A DNA stretch of 64,000 bases from Vigna angularis (GCF_016808095.1 NC_068975.1:7256001-7320000), one strand, 5' to 3'; shown: positions 23,754 through 35,180, counted from the first letter of the stretch. Notes: generated from the sequence alone by a model not told the origin. Numbers and translations are program-made.

Positions 23754-26700
23754 CTAACTGTCAACACTCAATTTCGTCCGGGTTGATTTAAATAAAATTT
23801 ATTTTCATCAAAAAAAGAAATAAATATAAAAAAAAATACAAAAAAATATATGATAAAAAAAATTATTAAAAAAATAGGGAAAAAGAAAACGTTCGTCCTC
23901 TTTGATCCGGCGTTCGTCCCATTCACCCTGCATGCAACCGTTCGTCCTCTTTAAAAGGTCTGACGTTCGGCCTCGTTTGTTGTCGGTCCTCCATCCTCGA
24001 GCGTTCCAACTGTTTAGCCGCTCGTCCATAGAACGTTCGTCCACCTACCGCTCCAACTGTCTACCGCTCGTCCTGTACCGTTCGACAATGCAGGTTTATC
24101 GTTCGTTCTTCGGTAGCTGAGAGCGTTCGGTCATTTTGTTTAACGAACGTTCGCTCTTCATCTGGACGTTCGGTCTTGGTTCTGTGTGATTGAACGTTCG
24201 GTTTCGCGCCAGGTCCAGTATGGCGTTCGGTGATTTGTTTGTTGAGGCGCTCGTCAAAAACATAGGCAATTTCGAGCGTTCGTTCTTGTTGGTTTATTGA
24301 CTGGGGCGTTCGTCCTTAATTTTTTATTCTCAGAAAGTGAGTTTTAACGTTCGTTTTTGGTGACTGTTAACGTTCGACCTGGACCAGTTTTGTTCTACCT
24401 TGTGAACGTTCGGCCTAAGCGTTCGTTCATCTTCGTGAACGGTCGTTCGTTTTGGTAGCAGGCTCTTGACCGAACGTCCAAAACTGGCTGCATTTTAAAT
24501 TGATATGTCAGTGAAGATTCCCACCGTCGACTGCCGAAAATGTCTGCCATGTGAAAGCTGCAGACGGTATGGGTTTCGCGATTAAAAAAAAAGGGGTGAA
24601 GCAGAGAATATTCCTGGCTAACACTTCCACTTGTCTTCCACGTGCGCCCACATGGAACCTCTGCTGATTCCGTCTGCCATCTGAAACGCGTGCAATGCCC
24701 TGCCTCCCACTCACCTGGGGCTCCCACTTACCTTCAGCATCATGACCTTATTCGAAAAAAGTAAGGAAGAAAAAAAACGGAATCTCCAGCAAGGTCACCT
24801 CTGCATATCCATCTTGAACACCAATACCTTATACAGAGCCCACACTCTGGACCCCTCCGGAATCATCTTCAAGACCTGGGGGAAACTGACTTCACCGGAT
24901 CTTCATTTTTCAATCACCAATATACATTGCCTGGAACCCATTTTCAGCCCACCATATTCATCCCTACCCTTCGGCCATCACTTTCATCTCCAACATTGTT
25001 CCACCACTGGACCTATAATTAACCCTTATACATTATCATCTCCATCCATATTCACCCATTGTCACAGCCACCCTCAAACGCCTCGTAACTACACGACCAT
25101 CACTCACTACACCGATCATCCTCACCCAGTCATCACCTTCATCCATATGCACCAGTCACCATAGCCATATCCACACTCACGGCTATCACCCTTCCGCGTC
25201 TTCATTCACCAGAGAGAGGAAACCGCTAGAGAGGCTACGGGAAGGAGAATGCCATAGAAAGAGGAAGGAACCGAAGTGGAAAGGAGAGACCCGAAACGGA
25301 TAACTGTGAGTGTTGCGAAGAAGCTGCAAGCGGAGAGAAAGAAGAAAGGAAGATTACAGCGAGGGCAAAGAGGAAGCTACTGGAAAGGGCAAGGGCACAT
25401 GAAGAAGGCCACGGAAAGCGGAAGAAACGAAAGGAAGCTTCAAGAGGTGTGTGTTTAAATTGATTGTATTCATTGTTGAAAGGCATCTCTGAAGTACGTA
25501 AATTTATTTAGCTATGATATTGGAATGCACGTCAAAGATTATCTTGTGTGTTGATGTTACTGTGAATTATAAGGTTGCACTGAGTTCATGTTATCTTTCC
25601 CATGCCCATTATTCAATTTGAATTTCGAAGATTCATGCATAATCCACCAATTCATTGTTTCATCTTTCTATCAATAAACCATATCCATACCCATGCATCC
25701 GGCAATCCTTAACACAAACCAAATCACCCAGCCATCTTGCGCCATTATCACTGAGACCACTGGTTCATCACTCTTACCTCCCACCATACACCAACCGGGA
25801 AACCTGATACTACCGGGAATCATCACTTCCTCTACAACTCTTGCTTCACTGCCTTATCATCTCGAATCCTTCAATCACCATCTCTGACCACCGCCAGTCA
25901 CCATGACCTTTTCACTCATCAGCCACTAGGTAGCACCTCCACGGGACTACCAAGAACCCATCTTTGAGTCACAGCCGTCATCATCCCAAGCCCCTCAGCC
26001 ACCATTGCCATTCTCAATATTACTGCCTAACTCCTTCATCACCATTGCACCACTGTAACTCCCCACCGTGACCAGTCTAACACCGTCATCATCTTCCTCG
26101 GAAGCCTTCCATCCAAACCACCAAGTTGCTGCCACCATTCTTCAGCCGCCGCTGTCATCCTAGTCACCGCCGCACTATCACCTTGCCTCACTACTCCCAG
26201 CCAAACTTCTCCTCCTCTCAAATCGCACCCCCATCTTCATCATGTTCCCATCTAACCCAACACCACAGTGGCAGTCACTGTAAGCCGCCACCGAAACCAC
26301 TTTCTTCACCGTGACCTGCGGCAACAGCACCTCCACAACCAATGTAACAGTCACCACCGCAGCTCACTCCCCTCCGCATGCCATCACCTTCTCAACCCTG
26401 CTACCACCACGACCACTTCGCCAGCTTCAGAACTAACAAACCCGACCATGGCTTTGGCAAACTCAGAAAACTCATCACCCCAGATCATCATCGCTACCAT
26501 CCTACTTCACGCAATTCAGCCGTGAAACCCGATATCCTTCATTGTCATCATCTACACCACCTTCAAACCTCGAGCCACCACCCCAAGCTCTTCTCCATCT
26601 TCATTGCATCATCCTCAGCCATCTTTGCTGCCGAGGACCTCTATTCTTCTCCCCATATTCACTGGTCATCATCAACCTCCCAACACCTTCGCGAGCCACC

Positions 26701-26974
26701 CATCTCCTCAACCACCGAACACTCTCATGCTTTCTTGAGCACCAAAACTCGCAACCAAACCCATACCATCCGTGAAACTCCCTATCACCGTCTAACTCCC
26801 TCATCACCATTGCACCCCTGTAACTTCCCCGGTAACAACAGCCCACACTGACCATCATCGTTCCTGCACCCCACCACCCGCAGTGACCCAATCACCTTAT
26901 CTCTCAAGCTCGCCCATTTTCCATAACCTGCAGCGAAGTGTTGCATGAGCCGTTTAGCAGAAGCTCTTCGGCCC

Positions 26975-27345
26975 CACGAGCGTTCGTCTTCTCAATAGAC
27001 GTTCGTCCTCAACGTCAGCCTTCCCCACGAGCGTTCGTCTTCTCAATAGACGTTCGTTCTCATTGGAACGTCAGCCTTCCCCACGAGCGTTCGTCTTCCC
27101 AACAGACGCTCGTCCACAATGGATCTCCTACCTTCCCCACGAACGTTCGTCTTCCCAACAGACGCTCGTCCACAATGGATCTCCTACCTTCCCCACGAAC
27201 GTTCGTCTTCTCAATAGACGTTCGTCCCCATTGGAACGTCAGCCTTCCCCACGAGCGCTCGTCTTCCCAATGGACGTTCGTCCTCAACGGATCTCCAACT
27301 TTTTTCAATGAACGTTCGTCTTCCCTAACGAACGTTCGACTCCTT
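26975..27345. repeat. Array of ACGTTCGTC / ACGCTCGTC motifs (5' LTR)
   Basis: About 15 closely spaced copies of a CGTTCGTC or CGCTCGTC core, often as GACGTTCGTC beside a CCCCACGAGCGTTCGTCTTC unit, at roughly 20-30 bp spacing. The same motif is scattered at 23890-24460 and at 31090-31310. The 3' LTR copy lies at 42368-42738. Confidence 0.8.
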
Positions 27346-27482
27346 GTACAGTAACCCTCACCCCTTTGTTTTATTTATTTATAGTAAACTTATTTGTGTT
27401 GTTTTGTATAAAAATTATAAAAATTGTAAATAATAAAAAATATATAAAACTTTAAAAAAACATTTAATGTAATAAATATCGG

Positions 27483-27810
27483 TATGAGTACTCGTGCGAT
27501 CGTACGCATCAGCCTAGTACTTATTGCCCAAATATAAAATAAATAAAAGCCGTGTGAGTGCTCGTGCGATCGTACGCATCAGCCTAGTACTCATTACGCA
27601 AAACAATAAAAGAGAAAGCCGTGTGAGTGCTCGTGCGATCGTATGCATCAGCCTAGTACTCATTACGCAAAACAATAAGAGGAAAAAGCCGTGTGAGTGC
27701 TCGTGCGATCGTACGCATCAGCCTAGTACTCATTACGCAAAACAATAAAAAGAGAAAGTCGTGTGAGTGCTCGTGCGATCGTACGCATCAGCCTAGTACT
27801 CATTACGCAA
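27483..27810. repeat. Five-unit tandem repeat in the 5' LTR
   Basis: Units of about 60-65 bp, each holding GCTCGTGCGATCGTACGC followed by ATCAGCCTAGTACTCATTA, separated by short A-rich spacers of variable length. The first unit starts GAGTACTCG and is the most diverged. Confidence 0.9.
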
Positions 27811-28428
27811 AAAATATAAATATTACAACAAAAATACCAAAAAATATAAAAATCTTCAGAAACTAAAAAACATTCACTTTTTCAAAACTACAAACAATAT
27901 CGCCTTCCAGAACTACGTGATCCTTGATTCTCCATCAAAAGTGGAGATACGTAGGAGCAAGGCCAGTCCTTGTCAGGCTCACTCTCCCAAAAATCCAAAT
28001 TATTTTCCAAACAATTTTTCAAACAAATTCTCAAGCAGTTTCCAAAAGAACTACGTAACCCTGATTTCTCACATGAGAATACGTAGGAGCAAGGTCAATC
28101 CTTGTGGGGCCCAAAAAACTAAAAAATATTGTTTGTTTCTTCAGAGTTCTATTGTAAGGGAAAGTTAAACATTTTGAAAACCACATCCATATTCACGCAT
28201 TTAGTTAAAGGTACTGCCTTAGGGCAGGCGTTGTAGGGTGCTAATACCTTCCCTACACGTAACCGACTCCCGAACCAAGAATCTGGTTCAAATTGACCAT
28301 GCATTATCATTTTATGGTTTTTCCGTAGTTTTCCAGAATAAACTATGGTGGCGACTCCAAAATCTCTTTTCAAAACCCGTTTTCTTTTTATTGGATCGTC
28401 GTCCCGTCGCGATTCCGGTTGCGACAGA

Positions 28429-28446
28429 TGGCGACTCCACTGGGGA
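28429..28446 (+). other. Primer-binding site, tRNA-Arg type
   Basis: TGGCGACTCCACTGGGGA lies two bases after the 5' LTR. This is the primer site typical of Ogre elements. A partial look-alike, GGTGGCGACTCCAAAA, lies about 80 bp earlier inside the LTR. Confidence 0.85.
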
Positions 28447-29640
28447 AGCCAGAGAGTCAGGCCATTTAATTAGATGTGCGAATTCAATGTGGTTTTTCTT
28501 TGTGTTTTTCTTCCCTTTCTTTTTCTTTATCTTTGTTGGATATTTGTCATAATTGTATGTGTGTTTGTTTTGATTATATTGAACCCTAGGGTAGAAAACA
28601 TGTTATATCTGCCTGGGAATTTTCTGGTTGTTTTGCAGGTGAGGGTTTGGGGTGTACAGTTGCATTCTCCCTTCACACACACACATCATATGCATATCAT
28701 GAGTGAGGCCCTATACCCGGGTCTGAGCGCAACTTAGAAATAGAGGGGTTGTGTAGCGGTGTCACTCTGGGATGTACTTCCTGTTTGGCTATCGTGAGAA
28801 CCCCAGCCAGAGTCTGTTCTTTTCATTTGTGTCTCCACATCTAGTTGATTACTCTGACTGTTGTGGAGAAACAGTGAAAAGAGCCATAGCTCTGGTGGCC
28901 TGATTTAAGCATTAGGAAGCTATCCTTGTGAGTGCATATATTTGGCCTTAGAACTTTTGTCATCCAACCTTTGATAAGGCACAAAAGGGAGAAATGTGTA
29001 TTCTTATAACCCTCATGTTTGCTTAATAAAAATCACGCACCTTGTACATATCATCATATCTCTTTATTTTTTTTTTCTTTCTTTCTTTTGCTTTTTCCTT
29101 TTTCTTCGCTCATTGTTTTTCTTCATAGTCTTGTCACATTTTGTGGATTATAGTCAAAAATTATAAAGTTGTGATTAAGGCCCTTAAGCTAAAAATGGAA
29201 ATTAACATGGAATTTGAGTCAAGGGGTATAAGAATTTGGTGAGTTTGTCAGAGGGGAAGAATTTGGGAAAATATTAAATGCAAGTCTTGAGGCCAAAGCT
29301 CTATACAACTAAATCGGGCAATATACCCATGTCCCGTCCTGGCTGAAGTTTATGGGACCCTTAATCGTTGTTACGAACTTAAAGAGGGAAAGATGTTATG
29401 TTGTCTACCAGTGGTGTATTTGTGGTTCATTTCCCGTGAGACTGGAGACGCCTTAAATTCCCTGTACCCCATGGACGAATTATTGTAGTATGTAATCGAT
29501 TACAAGGACATTGTAAACGATTACCCGAGAGAAAATTGGATTTTGTACAAAAAGTCCATCACAGGTACTCAGTCAGGTGAACATGGGTCACCATTGGAAA
29601 AAGAAGTGACTTTTAGGCACTTTTGCGCTTGTCTTAGGCT
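28447..29640. other. 5' leader of the Ogre-type element
   Basis: About 1.2 kb, non-coding by eye. It includes a GTAATCGATTAC palindrome near 29490. Confidence 0.5.
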
Positions 29641-31060
29641 GTTCCTTGTGAACCACATGTGAAAAGAGTAAATGAATGGGCGCAACTTTGTGCAAGTTTA
29701 AATGAAGAACAAGTTAAATGGTGTGTCCCTTGGGAGCATAGATCGCAAATTACATATCATTGCGGGAGGTATCCTAATGTACCCCTCATAGGTATTAGGT
29801 GTTGTATTAATTGCAATCCTGTGTTAGCGCAAAAAATAATTTGAGTATCCTGAGAGGATCGCTAACACCTGCATCTCTCGCCACATTGCAGATCATATGA
29901 GGAATGAATCTTCGCTGAAATGTTCCATCAAGTTAAAGACAATTGGGGGCAATGTTGTTCGCTTCAATGAAAGGCCCAAGATCATGAACTGTTAATGAAA
30001 GTTTCCCTTAGCCAATGAATCACAGAAAGGGTTAAGACAATCAAGTTGTAATTAATTTCCCTTACCCAAATTGCGAAAAGAAATTTCAAAATGATGAGCA
30101 GTGGATAGAAGCAGCAATGACAAAACTAGAGAAGGAATGTTTCCATTTAGCTAAGAGGGAACATAAAAGATTGGTGAGTCAGATGAAGAAAGAATATGTC
30201 GTTGAATAAGGACAAGTTAAAAGAATTGGAAGAGAAGTCTCTCACAGCTAGCTTCCCTTGCCAATGGAGCCATTGAAAACGTCCTTAAGTTCTTAGTTGA
30301 TGCTGAGTCTGTAATATCAATCATCAACCCGCCTAAAGGGGATTGAAACATTCCTCAATTACTGCGAGAAGCTGATCAGACAAATGAAGAATGTGATGAC
30401 TAAAGCCTGCGATGGTTGACCAAGAATTCCTATGTCTCGCATTTTGGGAACTTCTGAATGATGAATCACCTTATTGACTCAGTTTCGTGTTAATTTCCAA
30501 ATTATACCGGGGCAATTATTTTCACAGCTTTATAATTTCTGACTAGAGATTTTAAACTGCGTTGTGTGTTCTTTTCATTTAAAAAAAAAAAAAAACTAAA
30601 ATACAGCTAAACATCTAAGATACCCTAAAGGACTCGAACCAGTTCACAAATCTTGGAGAACCAAAAAGAAGGAATGAAAGTCGATATCCAACAACTGAAG
30701 GAACAAATGAGCTTAATCTTAGAGGCCCTAAACGCCTTACAATGACTTGGAGATTTGTACACACCACAACTACAATAGAGTTTGAGTGGCACAAATTTTC
30801 CCTCCTTATTGGTCTTTCCTCGTATTACACTCCGCCGTGAGAGGCACACTCGGGTCATGAAGCCCACAAAAGACCAAGGAGAACACATTTGAGAGAGGAA
30901 ACAAGCTAGGGACAACCACTTACATGGTCCTTTGAGGAAATTATTAAGCCAAGTATTGTGAGCACGATGAGGACAAAGCTGCCTGAGTTGAAATCTTCTC
31001 ACCAAGTCAATGTTGAGGTTGTCGGGCACAAATTTGAGGTGCTAGAAAAATTGTGAAAGC
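29641..31060 (+). pseudogene. Decayed Ogre-type gag region
   Basis: Only scraps can be read. An open stretch at 29659-29844 contains ITYHCGRYPNVPLIGIRCCI and NPVLAQ, like the N-terminal region of Ogre/Tat gag-type proteins (usual text NVPLIG...GINYNPVLA). Another piece near 30670-30750 contains QQLKEQMSLILEALNALQ, typical of the linker before the Ogre capsid part. Stops and frameshifts fill the space between. The reverse transcriptase, RNase H and integrase parts were not found anywhere in the element. Assignment rests on remembered family motifs. Confidence 0.6.
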
Positions 31061-31089
31061 CATAAAAGGTGGATGAAGCGCCAAGTTTG

Positions 31090-31310
31090 AAAGTGTTGCA
31101 TGGACGCTCGTCGCCAAGTGAGCGGACGCTCGTCACATAGCGAGCGCATGCTCGTTCCATAGTGACGCTCGTTCAGCGCGCAGTGGACGCTCGTCCAGAA
31201 AGTAGACGCTCGTCCAGAAAGTGGACACTCGTCCACGCTCGTCCATAACGCTCGAAACGCTCGTCCAGAATTGGGATGCTCGTCCAGAAAATTGGACGCT
31301 CGTGTGACTC
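31090..31310. repeat. GACGCTCGTCC motif array in the element interior
   Basis: About a dozen copies of GACGCTCGTCC or close variants in 220 bp, several preceded by AGAAAGT or AGAAAAT. The motif is related to that in the LTRs (ACGTTCGTC). Confidence 0.8.
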
Positions 31311-32319
31311 AATTATTCAACCCTTCTCTTTAAAAGCTGATTCAGAGGAGTTGCAGAAGCAGATTTGGACGGAGAGGAAACTTACGCGTGATGCTACCAA
31401 GTCTCCTACGAAAAGGCCTTGTCTACTGGTTTCGTGAAACCTGTTAAACTTCCATGATCCAGGGCTTATGGTTTCATCGAAAGTGTTGGGTGTTCCAGCG
31501 CAAAGCCAAACTTTAGTTGATTCAAGATGTTTAAAGTTCGATGGATTGGGCTTTAGGAAAACATAAGTCATTATACAAGAGAATTTGATGTTGTGAAGTG
31601 TCTTAGTACCGAGGAGGTATACGCATCGATATAGCACCTTCATCCATGACTTTCAATGTGAACATTCACTATAAGGTTCTCAAAGCAGTGCTGGAAATCG
31701 AGTCTTTAAAGGGTATTGCAAAAAAAAAAAAAAAAAAATTAAAAAAAAAATAATAAAAAATAAAAAATCTTGAGTCACTTGTCTTACTTGCAAATTACCA
31801 AACTCATGTTTTTCGAAAATATAAAATTTGTTAATCAAGAGTAAAGTTGCAGTGTCAGATTTTCCCGAATTTGATGTTTTCTTGCAAGACGTGTTTTCCA
31901 CCCATACAGTTATTTCAGCGTGTATTGCAGCATGTTTTCCATTTGAGGCTTATCTTGAGCCAGTTTCTTTCGTTGTTTCATACACGTATTTCATTGAAAT
32001 TTTGCTTATCCCTTTTATTTCAGATCTCATGTTTTTATTCGAATTCAATTTTCCCATATTTTCTTGTAAATAAATTATTTTAGCCCATTTTTTTTATATA
32101 CATAATTGTTGGAAAATCTTGTTTTGACCAAATAAAAGAAAAAGCATAAAAATCTAATTTCATTTCATCATCGGAGCAGGAAATTACAGTAAGGTCGGAA
32201 ACATGATTTTGAACAAGGACATCATTTTGAATATACTCATACGATCTTAACATTTGATAAATAAAATAAAAATGCATAAAAAAGAAAAAAAGCAGATATA
32301 ACAAAAAAGTGCAAAGTCA
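31311..32319. other. Interior spacer of the Ogre-type element
   Basis: No recognisable gene. It contains an A-rich tract near 31716-31760. It may include 3' flanking sequence of the antisense homeobox gene. Confidence 0.4.
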
Positions 32320-32655
32320 CAATTTCAAATAAAAACAAAAAAAAGCAAATAAAGCAGATAACAAAGGCAAATAAAAGATTGTTCAGGGTTCGATCACTGG
32401 TGATCGTTAATATTACAGACCATGAAAATAAAAAAAAAATAAATAAAAGAAATTCAGCGAAAAAATTCCCGAGCTGGTTGCGGTGGTCACAATTTCAAAT
32501 AAAAACAAAAAAAAAGCAAATAAAGCAGATAACAAAGGCAAATAAAAGATTGTTCAGGGTTCGATCACTGGTGATCGTTAATATTACAGACCATGAAAAT
32601 AAAAAAAAATAAATAAAAGAAATTCAGCGAAAAAATTCCCGAGCTGGTTGCGGTG
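32320..32655. repeat. 168 bp tandem duplication at the end of the homeobox gene
   Basis: Two nearly identical copies in a row, both running from CACAATTTCAAATAAAAAC to GAGCTGGTTGCGGTGGT. The right copy covers the last codons and stop of the homeobox gene, so the left copy is a duplicated 3' end. Confidence 0.85.
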
Positions 32656-33181
32656 GTCTGAGGGAGAGCTCCGTCGAGGGAGCTCTGGTCCGGAATGTGA
32701 GAAGCATGGGTGGAGCGATTTGTCGTCCGTCCCTGTCGTCGTCAATGATGATCGGAACGGGGAACAAGTCCAGCAGCCTCGGCGCCCTCATGATCACCCA
32801 GTCGTATTCTTTCCACCAAAAAAAATAAAAAACAAAATTTTTGTCAATAATAAGATGAAGAGGGAAATTTTTTAAAAAAAAGGGGTGGAGGTGATCAGGA
32901 TGCTTACCATACATGTATAGCGGCAGTTGTGAAAACTGAGTGCTAGTGGGGTCTATCTCCGCTTGCCAGTGCCTGACCCGATTGCCGTGGTTGTTAAACC
33001 AACAGTGCACATTGTATTCAGTGGCATCTGCGAAAACCCTTAGTCGAGACGCAATCTCGACGACTTGGGCTCTGCTGGGATGTGTGACCCCGTAATTGTA
33101 GATATGGGTCATCATTTTGACCTGATCGTCAGTAGGTCTCCACCGCTGACTGGTGTACCTCTCCATCTCCATCTCGCTCAT
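32624..33181 (-). CDS. WUSCHEL-related homeobox (WOX)-like protein, antisense inside the Ogre-type element
   Basis: ATG at 33181-33179, stop TGA at 32624-32626. Residues 11-73 form a WOX-type homeodomain: SQRWRPTDDQVKMMTHIYNY, then a THPS...EIASRL helix and recognition helix NVHCWFNNHGNRVR. Trp61, Phe62 and the DNA-contact Asn64 are kept, though the usual WFQNHKARE is altered. A canonical intron (GTAAGC at 32907 to AG at 32809) is 99 nt, in frame and stop-free. Splicing gives 152 residues; retention gives 185. The last exon encodes RLLDLFPVP, like the WUS box (TL.LFP), and ELSLRP, like an EAR repression motif. A 5' untranslated exon and TATA box lie upstream. WOX proteins are nuclear transcription regulators of stem-cell niches. 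Whether this captured copy is expressed is unknown. Confidence 0.8.
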   Translation of the reverse strand: MSEMEMERYTSQRWRPTDDQVKMMTHIYNYGVTHPSRAQVVEIASRLRVFADATEYNVHCWFNNHGNRVRHWQAEIDPTSTQFSQLPLYMYGKHPDHLHPFFLKNFPLHLIIDKNFVFYFFWWKEYDWVIMRAPRLLDLFPVPIIIDDDRDGRQIAPPMLLTFRTRAPSTELSLRPPQPAREFFR

Positions 33182-33190
33182 CTTTCCTCT

Positions 33191-34045
33191 CTAAGTTTTC
33201 ATACAAAAAAAAATATAAAAATAAAAAGAACAAAAACATAACAAAAGCATAAAACAAAAAGCATTTTCTGTGTTTTCTTTATTCGTTTTTGTTTCCTTTT
33301 AGTTTATTTTGTCCGGTCAGTCTTTGTTATTTCAGTGTCTGGTCTCGGATCTGTTTCACGGTCCTTGCAAGAGGGTCCTAAACGGATCTATGTCCTTTTG
33401 TCCTTGTCCATTTGTCCATGTCCGGTTCATTCAAATTAAAATTCTCTTTTTAAGTTTTCTGATTTTATGGGGTACGTGGCGTTGTTCTACCCGATTGTCT
33501 CTGCCATACCTTCAAACGAAGGGAGATAAACGTCTGGTTTCCAGCCTATATACCCCTTAAGTTAAGACAGTTGTGTTTTTAAGTGTTTTATGTTTTGAAA
33601 ATTAAAAAAAAAGAGGAAGAAAGAAGACTCAGAAAGAAATGCAAAGAAGGGCAAGACGGAAATAAAAGCAGACAAAGCAGAAAGCAGAAGAAAATAAAGA
33701 GCTTGCAGGAAAGGAAAGCAAAAAAAAAATCGAAAAGGTGACAAGAAAGAAGAGCAAGAACAGAAAGCGTAAAAGGAAAAAGAACACATAAAGCATCAAG
33801 AGAGGGAAGAAAAGAAGGAAGGAACAGAAAACTTAAGAGAAGAAAAGCATGAATGAAGAGAGATTTAGAGTACAGAGGACTTACCTGGAAGTGAAAGGCA
33901 CACGGAAGCTCCTCGGAAGGCACGGACGCTGTGGAAGGCGGGGACGGAAGAGCCTCGCAGAAGTCCAGACACTCAAGGAAGAGAGAGGAGAGAGAGAAGA
34001 GGGAGAAAGAGAAGGATAGAGAGAGAGCGAGATCGGGAAAATGTC
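33191..34045 (-). other. 5' untranslated exon and intron of the WOX-like gene
   Basis: A CT-rich exon (about 34045-33885) ends CCAG at a perfect GTAAGT donor (33884-33879). The intron runs to CTTAG at 33195-33191. Ten bases later comes the ATG at 33181. The exon has the pyrimidine-rich look of plant 5' leaders. The exon start is a guess from the TATA position. Confidence 0.6.
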
Positions 34046-34069
34046 GCTCAGACGCCGAAGGGGTACCCA

Positions 34070-34077
34070 TTTTATAA
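34070..34077 (-). promoter_or_regulatory. TATA box of the WOX-like gene
   Basis: The minus strand reads GGTTATAAAATGG. It lies about 30 bases before the CT-rich leader and in the right orientation for the antisense gene. Confidence 0.5.
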
Positions 34078-34219
34078 CCGAGCAAATCCACTGTGGCTAC
34101 AGTTCCGGTCGCTGCAACCGTCTGGTGTCGGTCTGATCTTTCTGAGTTCATAAAAAAAAAAAATTTGAAAATTTGAAAACGGGTAGGGTTTTGTTGGGTC
34201 GATCCGGCCCAATTCAAGA

Positions 34220-35180
34220 CTTCTTGGATGATCCGATTTCACCAAAAAATATTAAAACAAAAAAAATCAAAAATATGATAAATGGAAAATTTTCAAAAAA
34301 AAAAAATATATAAGTGGAGTGATGTAAAATTTGAAGTGTTCAAAATTGTTTTTCATTTGCATGATACATGACATTTTCAGGTTTATTGGGCCTCATTACC
34401 ATGTTAGCCTTCTTTGAACCCAATTCTTTCTGAAATATAAATTTGAGTGAAGAATTAATTTGGCATGTTTGTAATTTCACATCACCATTTTGTTTGATTT
34501 TTATTCCTACTTCTTCTACATTTTGAATAAATCAAAAATATTGAAAAAAAAAAGAACAGTGCTCGAGCCCATTAGGCCCAATGGCCTTCATGGTTTTCTC
34601 TCGAGTATACTTCTTTTGAAAATATGTCAAAAGTATTTTGTTTTCACATTTTTGCTGTTGAATGATGTTTTGTGCATTTGTTCAAATTGTCTTGTGTGAT
34701 TTTCTTTGAATTTGTAACAAAAAATCTGAGGATGAAAGATGAACAGTTTTTGAGCCCATTAGGCCCTTTGTCATATGTGGTTTCTCCTGAACAAGTGCAT
34801 CTGAATTTCTGAAAAATAAAAATACATGTTTATGTAGATTTTGTGTTTTCAATTCATAATTTCCCTTTTCATTTGTGTGAACAAGTATTTGTGCAAAAAA
34901 TAAAGTAAAGGAATTCTGACCCTTGTCTAAAGATTTTGTCATGGTTGTAAAAGGAATAGTGTTGGGCCCATTGAGTCTAGTTGTGTTGCAAAATTTTCTT
35001 TAGTTCAAATTTGTGAAATCCTCTCATAACAAAAAATTAAAAAAAAATGATTTTCTTTTAGCTTGTTCCATAAACTTTGAAAAATGCAAAAAAAAAATGT
35101 GTTTTCTTTGTCATTTCTTCTTGTGACAAGTTCACACGGCTCAGGTCATCTGATCCATTGGGTCAATGTGCCTGGTAAGT
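34220..35180. repeat. Diverged repeats with GAGCCCATTAGGCCC
   Basis: Four to five loose copies, about 180 bp apart (near 34385, 34565, 34750, 34965 and 35155). Each has a CCCATTAGGCCC or CCCATTGAG core followed by TTTTCTCTTGAA-like text. Confidence 0.55.

Larger units (their letters stand above)
23759..28426 (+). repeat. 5' LTR of the Ogre-type element
   Basis: A 4,668 bp LTR. In order: an AT-rich start; GTTCGTC-type motifs at 23890-24460; a long CT/CA-rich stretch at 24720-26930 whose His/Ser/Pro-rich frames are not genes; a second GTTCGTC array at 26975-27345; a five-unit tandem array at 27483-27810; two diverged copies of a block ending TACGTAGGAGCAAGG at 27910-28110; and the conserved 3' end. 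Promoter and RNA end signals of the element must lie here. Confidence 0.95.

Noticed and set aside
24742..26851. Several open frames of 60-157 codons rich in His, Ser, Pro and Thr in the Ogre LTR, repeated at 40135-42244
   Set aside because: They overlap each other in different frames, follow CT/CA-rich composition, and sit in LTRs; no domain or start context supports them.
26938..27354. Open frames on both strands with repeated ERSSSQ or DERSWG peptides
   Set aside because: The peptides mirror the GTTCGTC DNA repeat; open frames on both strands come from repeat composition.
27483..27810. CRISPR-like array (regular repeats with short spacers)
   Set aside because: Plant LTR context, spacers are A-rich and similar to each other, and no cas genes; it is an ordinary tandem repeat.
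33588..34217. 209-codon minus-strand frame upstream of the WOX-like gene
   Set aside because: It runs through the TATA box, leader exon and 5' intron; the Ser/Phe/Leu-rich peptide reflects pyrimidine-rich DNA.
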